Shown: one piece after another, positions 47,021-54,412 of the stretch
Layout of the letters: every line of letters starts with the position of its first letter
Position numbering within the stretch: position 1 is the first letter of the stretch
Origin: Actinomycetota bacterium
GTDB lineage: Bacteria > Actinomycetota > Acidimicrobiia > Acidimicrobiales > Acidimicrobilacustridaceae
Reading direction: 5' to 3'
Assembly: GCA_016185305.1 (NCBI GenBank)
Contig: JACPNV010000006.1
Coordinates: forward strand, 124,001-188,000
DNA: 64,000 bases
Notes under the pieces: model-generated
What the model saw: the letters and a program-made list of their open reading frames with translations, nothing else
What the model was told of the DNA's origin: nothing
The model's database searches: none
Position numbers and translations under genes: made by a program

Positions 47021-47599
47021 TCACTGCGGGGTGAGGTCGCCGGCGATGACCTTCTCGCCGATGGCCTTCATCGTCATCCGCTCGCGCATCGCCGTCTTCT
47101 GGATGAAGCCGAAGGCGTCGTTCTCGGAGAGCTTGAACTCGTCCATGAGCTTGCCTTTGGCCCGGTCGACGATCTTGCGCGTCTCGAGCTGCTCCTCGAG
47201 GGTCTGAGCCTGCTCGGCCAGCGCTTTCATCTCCTTGAACCGGCCAAGCGCGACCTCGACCGCCGGGATGAGCTCACTGCGCTGGAACGGCTTCACGAGG
47301 TAGGCCAGCGCGCCGGCATCGCGTGCCTGCTCGATCAGGTCACGCTGGGAGAACGCCGTGAGGATGAGCACGGCGGCCCGCCGCTCGCCGGCGATCTCGC
47401 GTGCCGCCGACAGACCGTCGAGGCCAGGCATCTTGATGTCGAGGATCGCGATGTCGGGCTCGTGCTCTTTGACGAGCTGGACCGCCTCGTCGCCGCGACC
47501 GGTCTCGCCGACGACGTCGTAGCCCTCTTCCTCCAACGTCTCTTTGAGGTCGAGGCGGATGATTGCCTCGTCCTCGGCGATCACGACCCGGGTCGGCAC
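47021..47599 (-). CDS. pdtaR: ANTAR-domain response regulator, PdtaR-like
   Basis: 192 aa. Receiver domain with the acidic pair in VVIAEDEAIIRLDL, phospho-acceptor Asp54 in IAILDIKMPGLDG, and Lys in AYLVKPFQ, then a linker helix and a C-terminal ANTAR RNA-binding domain (about 125-185, RKIVDRAKGKLMDEFKLSENDAF in two halves). ANTAR regulators bind paired stem-loops in mRNA to cause antitermination; in M. tuberculosis PdtaR is paired with the kinase PdtaS. The start is a GTG at 47599 with AAGGGA 8 nt upstream. It lies 110 bp upstream of polA, the conserved actinobacterial arrangement. Its kinase is not in the window. Two like hairpins lie in its 5' leader. Confidence 0.93.
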   Translation of the reverse strand: MPTRVVIAEDEAIIRLDLKETLEEEGYDVVGETGRGDEAVQLVKEHEPDIAILDIKMPGLDGLSAAREIAGERRAAVLILTAFSQRDLIEQARDAGALAYLVKPFQRSELIPAVEVALGRFKEMKALAEQAQTLEEQLETRKIVDRAKGKLMDEFKLSENDAFGFIQKTAMRERMTMKAIGEKVIAGDLTPQ

Positions 47600-47639
47600 C
47601 GTTGCGTTCCCTTCTCGGCCTGTGCGGGCCAGATTGTTG

Positions 47640-47690
47640 CTTGCCTGCCGGCAAGGTCGTTGGCTGCGTTCGGCTTGCCGCGGGGGCAAG
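47640..47690 (-). promoter_or_regulatory. Two hairpins with identical CTTGCC/GGCAAG stems in the pdtaR leader
   Basis: On the minus strand, 41 bases before the pdtaR start, two stem-loops with the same 6-bp stem CTTGCC...GGCAAG stand 18 nt apart (47640-47655, loop of 4; 47674-47690, loop of 5). Cross-pairing between the arms is also possible. ANTAR proteins bind paired stem-loops, but usually with 6-nt loops having A at 1 and G at 4, which these lack. Confidence 0.4.
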
Positions 47691-47735
47691 GCGCCCGCAT
47701 CGTAGTTCCGCGGCACCGACAGCTGCGACTGGAGA

Positions 47736-48026
47736 TCAACCTGCGGACGAGAGCCGGTCGAGAAGCTGATCCTGGGCCCGTTCAAGACGCTCGATGCTCG
47801 CTTGCACCTCCTCACGGTGGCGGCGCATGGCGCTGGCGTGCTTTTCGGCCTCGCGGTGCTCGCGCTCGGCCAGCGGCGTCTCCGAGACGAGGGCCCGCAG
47901 GCGGGCATCATCGGCCTCGTCGGCGAGCTGAGCAAGCTGCTCGTCGGCGATCGCGAGCTCCGAGCGGAGGTGCTTCAGGCGGTCGCCCGTCTCGACGAGC
48001 TGGCGTTCGATGCTCGAACGGGTCAC
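47736..48026 (-). CDS. Small coiled-coil protein
   Basis: 96 aa, almost wholly heptad-like and charged (IERQLVETGDRLKHLRSELA..., then REHREAEKHASAMRRHREEVQ), so an extended coiled coil with no membrane or catalytic motif. The GTG start is at 48026. It is 136 bp upstream of pdtaR on the same strand. I do not recognise a named family; similar short coiled-coil proteins are common next to pdtaR/polA loci only by my general impression. Real coding is supported by codon usage typical of the neighbours and by absence of a better frame. Confidence 0.55.
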   Translation of the reverse strand: MTRSSIERQLVETGDRLKHLRSELAIADEQLAQLADEADDARLRALVSETPLAEREHREAEKHASAMRRHREEVQASIERLERAQDQLLDRLSSAG

Positions 48027-48049
48027 GTCGAGAGTGTACGTTCGGCCGC

Positions 48050-48169
48050 ATGCGCAAGGGACTCATCGTGCTCGGTGTGCTCGCTGCGCTCGCCGGCATC
48101 GTCGCCTCGTACCGGCGCAAAGCGATGGCAGAGAACGAACGGAACTTCCGCCAACGCTACGGAGACTGA
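48050..48169 (+). CDS. Putative 39-residue membrane peptide
   Basis: ATG at 48050 opens a 39-codon frame: a basic start (MRKG), one hydrophobic segment (LIVLGVLAALAGIVASY), then a basic, charged tail (RRKAMAENERNFRQRYGD). This is the composition of small bitopic membrane peptides. It is divergent from the coiled-coil gene (start at 48026) and lies 234 bp before fabD. No clear Shine-Dalgarno is seen. It could be chance. Confidence 0.4.
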   Translation: MRKGLIVLGVLAALAGIVASYRRKAMAENERNFRQRYGD

Positions 48170-48325
48170 CAGCGGCATCATCAAGACCCTCACCAACGGG
48201 ACCGACCGCGCTCGTTTGTGAAGACTCTGTCACCGAGACGTCTATCAGCGAAAGCATCGGAAAGGAACCGATACCTTCGGTGAAACGTCCCGGACCCCTG
48301 CCGGGTCACAGGTCGAGATCTCCTC

Positions 48326-48353
48326 ACCTCGAATCCGCGACCTCGAATCCGCG
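48326..48353. repeat. Tandem duplication of a 14-bp unit
   Basis: ACCTCGAATCCGCG occurs twice head to tail (48326-48339 and 48340-48353), 25 bp before the fabD leader ORF. It lies in the untranslated region and might be a paired regulator site or a replication slip. Confidence 0.5.
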
Positions 48354-48377
48354 ACCAACCAGCTTCCGGAGGTTCCC

Positions 48378-48407
48378 ATGCGCATCCAACCGGTACCCCC
48401 CTCGTGA
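48378..48407 (+). CDS. Nine-codon leader ORF coupled to fabD
   Basis: An ATG at 48378 with a strong GGAGG five bases upstream starts a 9-codon ORF (MRIQPVPPS) whose TGA overlaps the GTG start of fabD as GTGA. The fabD start itself has no purine-rich site just upstream; the sequence there is CCCCC. So ribosomes probably load on the leader and re-initiate at fabD. The Pro-rich end (PVPPS) could slow ribosomes. No homology can be judged at this size. Confidence 0.5.
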   Translation: MRIQPVPPS

Positions 48408-49579
48408 TCGCGTTCACCTTTCCCGGGCAAGGCTCCCAGAAGCCCGGCATCGGTGGGGTCTGGCGCGACCATCCATCCTGGGAGCTCGTCAACGAGGCTC
48501 GCCAGGCCACCGGCCGCGATGTTCCTCACCTCCTGCTCGATGCCAGCGCCGAGGAGCTGAAGGCCACGCGCAACGCGCAGCTCTCCACGTTCGTCGCCAG
48601 CCTCGTCGTGCTCGACGCGGTGGAGCGCCTCGGCGTGGAGCCGGCCGCCGTCGCCGGCCACAGCCTCGGCGAGTACACCGCGCTCACCGCATCCGGCGCG
48701 CTCTCCTTCGAGGACGGCTGCCGCCTCGTGACCGAACGCGGCGAGGCGATGCAGTCTGCGGCGGAAGAGCACGCGGGAACGATGGCCGCGGTGCTGGGCC
48801 TTGACGATGGCGATGTCGAGGTGGCGTGTGCGGGCGTCGACGGCGATGTCTGGGTCGCAAACTACAACGGGCCGGGACAGGTCGTGATCGCGGGCGACGC
48901 CGACGCGATCGCGTCGGCAGGGGAGATCGCCAGGCAGCTCGGCGCCAAGCGGATCATGCCGATACCTGTCGGCGGCGCGTTCCACACGCCCTACATGGCA
49001 CCGGCGCGCGATCGCCTGCGCAAGGCGATCGACGAGACCGAGATCCGCTCTCCCGAGCACCCGGTCGTCGCCAACGTCGACGGGCGCGTGCACGAAGACG
49101 GCGACGAGTGGCGGGGCTTGCTGAACAGCCAGCTCTGCCGGCCCGTGCGCTGGCGGCAATCGCTGCACACCCTGGCCGAGCTCGGAGTGACGAAGTTCGT
49201 CGAGCTCGGTCCGGGCACTGTGCTGACCGGCCTGGCCAAGCGGACCATCGACGGGAGCGTGCCGCTGTCGGTGGCCACTCCCGACGAGCTCGACCGCCTC
49301 CTGAGCTCGCTCACCGAGCAAAGCGGCGCGGCGGTCGGCATGCACGAAGGTGAGCACCTGTTCGCGGCCGAGCGTGTCGTGGTGAGCCCGGCCGCTGGCG
49401 TCTTCGACCCCGACCCCTCGCTCGAGGCGGGCACGCCGCTCCACGTTGGGCACGTGCTCGGTCGGGTCGGCGATCAGGACGTTCGCTCGCCGTTCACCGG
49501 GACCGTTGCCGGCGTGCTCGCGCTGGCAGGCGAGCGGGTCAGCTCCAGCCAACCCATCGCCTGGCTCCGGACCGCATGA
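48404..49579 (+). CDS. fabD: Malonyl-CoA:ACP transacylase with C-terminal lipoyl-like domain
   Basis: FabD moves malonyl from CoA to ACP for fatty-acid elongation. The usual domain spans residues 1-305 with the FPGQGSQ start, active-site Ser87 in GHSLGE, and catalytic His194 in GAFHTPYM. The protein is 391 aa, about 80 longer than typical FabD. The extra part (about 318-391) reads like a barrel-sandwich (biotinyl/lipoyl) fold: VVVSPAAGVFDPDP, then VRSPFTGTVAGVLALAGERV and a closing QPIAWLR strand. The Lys of the attachment hairpin is absent (GDQD occupies the turn), so it should not be biotinylated. Function of the extra domain is unknown. The GTG start overlaps a 9-codon leader ORF. Confidence 0.93.
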   Translation: MIAFTFPGQGSQKPGIGGVWRDHPSWELVNEARQATGRDVPHLLLDASAEELKATRNAQLSTFVASLVVLDAVERLGVEPAAVAGHSLGEYTALTASGALSFEDGCRLVTERGEAMQSAAEEHAGTMAAVLGLDDGDVEVACAGVDGDVWVANYNGPGQVVIAGDADAIASAGEIARQLGAKRIMPIPVGGAFHTPYMAPARDRLRKAIDETEIRSPEHPVVANVDGRVHEDGDEWRGLLNSQLCRPVRWRQSLHTLAELGVTKFVELGPGTVLTGLAKRTIDGSVPLSVATPDELDRLLSSLTEQSGAAVGMHEGEHLFAAERVVVSPAAGVFDPDPSLEAGTPLHVGHVLGRVGDQDVRSPFTGTVAGVLALAGERVSSSQPIAWLRTA

Positions 49580-49592
49580 GGAGCGATCGACT

Positions 49593-50540
49593 GTGCAAGC
49601 CACAACTCGTACCGGCGGTCTGATCACTGGGTGGGGGGCCGCGCTTCCCGACAAGGTCGTGACCAACGAGGACCTCGTCGCCACCCTCGACACCACCGAA
49701 GATTGGATCGTCGAGCGCACCGGCATCCGCGAGCGCCGCGTCGGCGGCACCACCGCCGGCCTCGCCGTCGAAGCCGGACAAAGGGCGCTCGACACCGCCG
49801 GGCTCTCCCCGACCGACATCGAGTTGCTGATCCTGTGCACGACGACACCGGACATGGCAATCCCATCGACGGCGTCATTGGTCCAAGACGAGCTCGGCAC
49901 ACCGGGCGGCGCCGTCGATCTCAACGCGGCGTGCTCGGGTTTCGTCTACGGCTTGGTAGCGGCACACGGTCATGTGGCCTTGGGCTACGAGCGGATCCTG
50001 TTGATCGGAGCAGAGACGATGAGCCGCGTGACCGACTGGGACGACCGCAACACCGCCGTCCTGTTCGGCGACGGTGCGGGTGCCGTCGTTCTCGAGGCGA
50101 CCGGCGGGGTGGATGGGCTCCTTGGCTTCGACCTTGGCTCCGATGGCTCGGCTCGCCACTTGCTCGAAGCCGACATCGGGGGATTCATGCGCATGGAAGG
50201 GCGAGAGGTCTTCCGGCGAGCGGTGCGCGCCGTCGTCGACACGGCGAACCGCGCCATGCAGCGTGCCGGCGTCACGATCGCCGACCTCGCGCTGGTGGTG
50301 CCCCACCAGGCAAACATCCGCATCATCGAATCCGCCGCGCGGCGTCTCGGCATCTCCATGGACCGCACCGTCAACGTCCTCGAGACGACGGGCAACACCT
50401 CGGCCGCAAGCATCCCGATGGGACTCGTGCATGCGGTCGAGTCCGGCCGGCTGCACGGCGGCGACCTCGTCCTCTTGGTCGGCTTCGGTGCAGGAATGAG
50501 CTGGGCCGCAGCAGTGATCCGGTGGGGAACGGGCGCATGA
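49593..50540 (+). CDS. fabH: Beta-ketoacyl-ACP synthase III
   Basis: FabH, 315 aa, condenses an acyl-CoA with malonyl-ACP to begin fatty-acid synthesis. Catalytic triad: Cys114 in NAACSGFVYG, His238 in VPHQANIRI, Asn268 in TGNTSAAS. The N-terminus has GWGAALPDKVVTNEDL and TTEDWIVERTGIRERR, and the end has LVGFGAGMSWAA, all family hallmarks. The GTG start at 49593 is 13 bp after the fabD stop and has GAGGAG upstream. Its stop overlaps the fabG start (ATGA), so the genes are translated together. Confidence 0.96.
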   Translation: MQATTRTGGLITGWGAALPDKVVTNEDLVATLDTTEDWIVERTGIRERRVGGTTAGLAVEAGQRALDTAGLSPTDIELLILCTTTPDMAIPSTASLVQDELGTPGGAVDLNAACSGFVYGLVAAHGHVALGYERILLIGAETMSRVTDWDDRNTAVLFGDGAGAVVLEATGGVDGLLGFDLGSDGSARHLLEADIGGFMRMEGREVFRRAVRAVVDTANRAMQRAGVTIADLALVVPHQANIRIIESAARRLGISMDRTVNVLETTGNTSAASIPMGLVHAVESGRLHGGDLVLLVGFGAGMSWAAAVIRWGTGA

Positions 50541-51259
50541 GCAACCGGGTCGTGCTGGTCACCGGCGGCGCCCGGGGCATCGGCCTCGCCTGCGCGAAGG
50601 CCTTCGCCGCCGGCGGTGACCGGGTCGCGGTCACGTTCCGCAGCTCGCCGCCACCCGATGACGTGGGCGACTCGATTCTCGCGGTGCCGTGCGACGTCAC
50701 GAGCACCGAACAGGTCGACGTGGCGTTCTCGACCATCGAGGAGAAGCTGGGTCCGGTCGAGATCCTCGTCTCCAACGCCGGGATCACCAACGACACGCTC
50801 GTGTTGCGCATGAGCGACGACGACTTCGCGTCGGTGCTCGAAGCCAACCTGGCCGGCGGGTTCCGCGTCGCGAAGCGAGCGGTGCAGAAGATGATGCGAG
50901 CCCGCTTCGGACGGATCATCTTCATCTCCTCCGTTGTCGGAGCGACAGGGCAGGCGGGCCAGGCCAACTACGCCGCTTCGAAGGCGGGTCTGGTCGGACT
51001 GGCGCGCTCGCTTGCCCGCGAGTTCGCGTCCCGCAACATCACCGTGAACATCGTGGCGCCCGGCCCGATCGCCACCGACATGATGGGCGAGGTCGCGCAG
51101 CAGCGGCAGGAGGCGATCGAGGCCGCCGTGCCGCTCGGGCGGTTCGGCGAGCCCGAGGAGATCGCGGCCGCGGTGCGCTACCTCGCGTCCGACGAGGCGG
51201 CCTACGTCACCGGCGCCGTGCTCCCGGTGGACGGCGGGCTGGGAATGGGCGCCTGGTAG
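50537..51259 (+). CDS. fabG: 3-oxoacyl-ACP reductase
   Basis: FabG, 240-aa SDR enzyme reducing 3-oxoacyl-ACP with NADPH. TGGARGIG (residues 9-16) binds the cofactor; NAGI (80-83), catalytic Ser131/132, Tyr145 and Lys149 (in ANYAASKAG) are in place; the end PVDGGLGMG is typical. The ATG overlaps the fabH stop. 116 bp separate it from acpP, with a 12-bp palindrome. Specificity for ACP is inferred from the operon. Confidence 0.95.
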   Translation: MSNRVVLVTGGARGIGLACAKAFAAGGDRVAVTFRSSPPPDDVGDSILAVPCDVTSTEQVDVAFSTIEEKLGPVEILVSNAGITNDTLVLRMSDDDFASVLEANLAGGFRVAKRAVQKMMRARFGRIIFISSVVGATGQAGQANYAASKAGLVGLARSLAREFASRNITVNIVAPGPIATDMMGEVAQQRQEAIEAAVPLGRFGEPEEIAAAVRYLASDEAAYVTGAVLPVDGGLGMGAW

Positions 51260-51285
51260 GCGAGACAGCGGCACCGAAAGCTGAC

Positions 51286-51297
51286 ACAGCCGGCTGT
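51286..51297. promoter_or_regulatory. 12-bp palindrome between fabG and acpP
   Basis: ACAGCCGGCTGT is self-complementary and lies 27 bp after the fabG stop and 79 bp before acpP. It could be a regulator site for acpP-fabF or part of an RNA hairpin; there is no T-run, so it is not a standard terminator. Confidence 0.3.
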
Positions 51298-51375
51298 CAC
51301 GGGTTGACGGGCGGCTCGCCCATCGGCTCGGATCGGGCGACGAACGACGGCAAAACTGGAGAAAGTGGAGAAACT

Positions 51376-51612
51376 GTGAGCGATGACATCCTGGACCGGT
51401 TCCGGAAGTGCGCGGTGGAGGTGCTGTCGGTCGACGCCGACAAGATCACGCCGACCGCCAAGTTCGGTGACGACCTCGACGCCGACAGCCTCGACCTCGT
51501 CGAGCTCGTCATGGCCCTCGAAGAAGAGTTCGACATCAGCGTCGACGAATCCGAGCTCGAGGGCATCGAGACAGTGCAGCAAGCCATCGATCTGGTGCAG
51601 TCGAAGCTGTGA
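51376..51612 (+). CDS. acpP: Acyl carrier protein
   Basis: ACP, 78 aa, acidic, carrying the growing acyl chain on 4'-phosphopantetheine attached at Ser38 in the motif DADSLDLVEL. The remaining helices (FDISVDESELEGIETVQQAIDLV, in two parts) match canonical AcpP. The GTG start at 51376 has GGAG about 7 nt upstream. Its stop overlaps the GTG start of fabF as GTGA, giving coupled translation, the common acpP-fabF arrangement. Confidence 0.97.
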   Translation: MSDDILDRFRKCAVEVLSVDADKITPTAKFGDDLDADSLDLVELVMALEEEFDISVDESELEGIETVQQAIDLVQSKL

Positions 51613-52787
51613 AGGCAAGGCGGGTCGCGGTCACCGGCGCCGGCGTTGTCGCCTCGTGCGGCATCGGCAAGGACGCCTTCTGGCACGGCTTGCTGCGGGA
51701 GCCGCCGGAAGGCTCAGTGCTCCCCATCGACGACTTCGATCCGGCGCCCTACTACGCCAACCCCAAAGAGGTGCGGCGAGCCGACCGCTTCCAGCAGTTC
51801 GCCGAGGCGGCAGCACACGAAGCGCTCGAGCAGTCGGGCCGGCCGATCGCTGACCCGCTGCGGACTGGCGTCATCATCGGAACTGGCATCGGTGGCCTCA
51901 TCACGATCGAGGACCAGAGCTACGTACGGCGCGAGAAAGGTCCCCGCCGCGTCTCGCCGTTCCTGATCCCGATGGTCATGGGCAACGCTCCGGCCGCGGC
52001 CGTGTCGATGCGGTACGGGTTCCAGGGTCCGTGCGAGACCGTGACGACCGCGTGCGCTACCGGTACCCATGCCATCGCCAACGCCGCCCGGCTCATCTCG
52101 ACGGGCCGGTGCGACGCCATGATCGCGGGCAGCACCGAAGCCGCCATGACCGAGACCGGCGTGGCCGGCTTCACCAACATGACGGCGCTCTCCTCGTCGG
52201 GCCACTCCCGACCGTTCGACAAACGTCGAGATGGCTTCGTGATGTCCGAAGGAGCAGGCGTCGTGGTCATCGAGGAGTGGGAACAAGCCCTCGCCCGCGG
52301 AGCAACCATCCTTGGCGAGGTGCTCGGCGGCGCGTCGACGGCGGACGCCCACCACATCACCGCGCCCGCCCCAGGCGGCGTCGGCGCCATCGCGTGCATG
52401 GAGCTGGCGCTCGAGGAGGCCGGGGTTGGCCCGTCCGCCATCTCGCACATCAACGCGCACGGCACGTCCACGCCGCTGAACGATGCCGCCGAGGCCGACG
52501 CGATCGGCAAGCTCTTCGGCACGCCCGGGCCGCCTGTCACCTCGATCAAGGGCGTCACCGGTCACGGGCTCGGCGCGGCCGGCTCGATCGAGGCGGTGTC
52601 GGTGCTGCTCACGATGCAGCACCGCCTGATTCCCCCGACCATGGGCCACGGGGATCGCGACCCAGAGATGGCCGAGATCAACCTCGTGACCGGCAAGCCA
52701 CGCGAATGGCAACCCGGACCGACGCTGTCCAACAGCTTCGGCTTCGGTGGCCACAACGGCTGCCTCGTCCTGGCTCCGCCGCCCTGA
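51609..52787 (+). CDS. fabF: Beta-ketoacyl-ACP synthase II
   Basis: FabF, 392 aa, elongates acyl-ACP by condensation with malonyl-ACP. Nucleophile Cys149 in TTACATGTHAI; His residues in NAHGTSTPLND and GVTGHGLGAAGS complete the Cys-His-His triad; SNSFGFGGHNG closes the protein. At 392 aa it is slightly shorter than the usual 410. The GTG start overlaps the acpP stop. It is the last gene of the fab operon and converges with the Ogt-like gene (stops 26 bp apart). Confidence 0.96.
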   Translation: MKARRVAVTGAGVVASCGIGKDAFWHGLLREPPEGSVLPIDDFDPAPYYANPKEVRRADRFQQFAEAAAHEALEQSGRPIADPLRTGVIIGTGIGGLITIEDQSYVRREKGPRRVSPFLIPMVMGNAPAAAVSMRYGFQGPCETVTTACATGTHAIANAARLISTGRCDAMIAGSTEAAMTETGVAGFTNMTALSSSGHSRPFDKRRDGFVMSEGAGVVVIEEWEQALARGATILGEVLGGASTADAHHITAPAPGGVGAIACMELALEEAGVGPSAISHINAHGTSTPLNDAAEADAIGKLFGTPGPPVTSIKGVTGHGLGAAGSIEAVSVLLTMQHRLIPPTMGHGDRDPEMAEINLVTGKPREWQPGPTLSNSFGFGGHNGCLVLAPPP

Positions 52788-52813
52788 CCGGCGCCAACCA
52801 CTGTCGGTCTGGT

Positions 52814-53464
52814 TCAGAACGACGTCGAGCCCCGACCGGAGAGGTCCACACCTTCGTGGCGCAAGAGCCACGCCTTGGTCGGCGGACCGTCGCCGCCGCC
52901 GTAGTTTCCGAGCGCACCACCGCTCTGCAGGACCCGGTGGCACGGGACGACGAGGGGGAGCGGGTTGGCCGCCATCGCCGAGCCAACCGCCCGCGCCGCC
53001 TTCGGGCTGTGCACGCGCTCGGCGAGATCCTTGTATGTCACGATCGTTCCGAACGGCACCGTGGCCAGCTCCTGCAGGACGCCACGCCGGAAGCCGGTCG
53101 TGAGCGACCAGTCGATCGGCAGGTCGAAGGAGAGGCGCGTGCCGTCGAAGTACTCCGCCATCTGGCGGCGAGCATCATCGAGCCGGCTGCGATCCTCCAG
53201 CACGCGAGGCGAGAGCGCGACCGCCAGCTTCGCCAGCAGGCGGTCGGTGTCCCAGCCCACAGCGACCACACCCTCGACGGTGGCAGCGATGGTGATCTCC
53301 CCCACCGGGCTGGGCGTCGTGGCGAACACGACATCGGCAATCCCCCGCTCGGCCGCGTGCCGAACGAACGTCTCCAGAAGATCCCCTACCGCGCCATCGA
53401 TGGTCGGGCCGGCGCGCAGTTCGGCCTCGAGCCGTCCGATTCCGTTCGTGTTCGCATCTGTCAT
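52814..53464 (-). CDS. Methylated-DNA-protein cysteine methyltransferase (Ogt-like) with extra N-terminus
   Basis: 216 aa. The C-terminal half is a standard O6-alkylguanine-DNA alkyltransferase: VPFGTIVTYKDLAERV, the recognition helix ARAVGSAMAANPLPLVVPCHRVL with acceptor Cys175, then GGALGNYGGG and KAWLLRHEG. The middle is the Ogt N-domain with SPVGEITIAAT. The first 45 residues (RLEAELRAGP...VGDLLETFVRHAAERG) are additional and helical. The ATG overlaps the stop of an ECF sigma factor gene (ATGA), so the two are produced together. The N-terminal stretch might bind the sigma factor, as anti-sigma helices do; this is conjecture. DNA alkylation repair is the known role. Confidence 0.9.
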   Translation of the reverse strand: MTDANTNGIGRLEAELRAGPTIDGAVGDLLETFVRHAAERGIADVVFATTPSPVGEITIAATVEGVVAVGWDTDRLLAKLAVALSPRVLEDRSRLDDARRQMAEYFDGTRLSFDLPIDWSLTTGFRRGVLQELATVPFGTIVTYKDLAERVHSPKAARAVGSAMAANPLPLVVPCHRVLQSGGALGNYGGGDGPPTKAWLLRHEGVDLSGRGSTSF

Positions 53465-53934
53465 CGTTGGTACACCTCCCGGAGGGCGGCGAGGCCGGCC
53501 CGGACGTTCTGGCGCGCTGCGGCTTCGCTGCATCCGATGATCGCCGCGATCTCGCGGTAGGGCAGGTCGTGCAGGAAGCGGTGCAGGACCGCGGCCCGCT
53601 GCTTGGGTGGGAGCTCGCGCACCGCCACCCAGAGCTCGTCGTCCGGCGGCGAAGGGTGCGCTACGGGCACCTCGGGCTCGGCCGCCGCGGCCGCCACGAG
53701 CACCCGACGCCTCGCCCCGCGACGATGCACATCGATCGTCTTGCGGTAGGCGATGGTGAACAGCCAGCCCCGGAGGTTCGTGGCGTCGCGCAGCGCCGGA
53801 TAGGCGTTCAGCGCCGACAGCATCACGTCCTGGAAGCAGTCGTCGGCCTCCTGCGGACCGACGCCGGCGACCAGGTAGCGACGGACGTCCAGCGCGTTGT
53901 CGCGTAGGACGGCCTCGAACGGGGGCAGGTTCAC
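53461..53934 (-). CDS. ECF RNA polymerase sigma factor
   Basis: 157-aa sigma-70 family protein with only regions 2 and 4. Region 2: EADDCFQDVMLSALNAYPAL and NLRGWLFTIAYRKTIDVHRR. Region 4: LPPKQRAAVLHRFLHDLPYREIAAIIGCSE, a helix-turn-helix for the -35 box. No C-terminal extension. Its stop overlaps the Ogt-like gene. No separate anti-sigma gene is adjacent, so control must come from elsewhere or from the Ogt partner. A fabZ gene ends 36 bp upstream of it on the same strand. Confidence 0.92.
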   Translation of the reverse strand: MNLPPFEAVLRDNALDVRRYLVAGVGPQEADDCFQDVMLSALNAYPALRDATNLRGWLFTIAYRKTIDVHRRGARRRVLVAAAAAEPEVPVAHPSPPDDELWVAVRELPPKQRAAVLHRFLHDLPYREIAAIIGCSEAAARQNVRAGLAALREVYQR

Positions 53935-53970
53935 GATCGGTAGAACGCTCGGCGCCCCGAGAACGTGAGA

Positions 53971-54411
53971 TCAGGTGACAGCATCAGCATCTGCGAGGAC
54001 GAACAGCAAGTCAGCCGAGCAGGCCAGCTCGCCGTCGACCGATGCTTTCCCCGAGCCGCGGCCGGCTCGGGCGGAGAGCCGACCCAGCTCGACCTCCAAC
54101 AAGAGCGTGTCGCCGGGAACGACCTGTCGGCGGAAGCGGACGCCGTCGACGCCGCCGAACAAGGGCAGCTTCCCCGCGGCCGCCGGATTCGAGAGGACGG
54201 CGTAGGCTCCGAGCTGCGCGATCGATTCGATCATCAAGACACCCGGCAGCGTCGGCCGCCCCGGGAAGTGGCCCGCGAAGAACGGCTCTTCGCCCGTCAG
54301 CGTCCAGTACCCCTTGGCCGAGCCGCTGGCGTCGAGCTCGGTGACCGCGGTCAGCAGGAGAAAGGGCTCGCGGTGCGGAAGGACCTCTGCTGGCTTCGGA
54401 AGGCCCGCCAT
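53971..54411 (-). CDS. fabZ: 3-hydroxyacyl-ACP dehydratase
   Basis: FabZ, 146 aa, hot-dog fold, dehydrates 3-hydroxyacyl-ACP in fatty-acid elongation. LPHREPFLLL is the usual opening (HRYPFLL type). The active site is His48 in FFAGHFPGRPTLPGVL and Glu62 in MIESIAQ. The ATG is at 54411, one base after the bcp stop. It is separated from the fab operon by the Ogt/sigma pair and is on the opposite strand, but would complete the reduction cycle with FabG; no enoyl-ACP reductase is in the window. Confidence 0.95.
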   Translation of the reverse strand: MAGLPKPAEVLPHREPFLLLTAVTELDASGSAKGYWTLTGEEPFFAGHFPGRPTLPGVLMIESIAQLGAYAVLSNPAAAGKLPLFGGVDGVRFRRQVVPGDTLLLEVELGRLSARAGRGSGKASVDGELACSADLLFVLADADAVT

Positions 54412-54412
54412 G

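Noticed and set aside
48245-49924. Minus-strand frame of 559 codons opposite fabD and fabH
   Set aside because: No family signature; the plus strand has all FabD and FabH active-site motifs.
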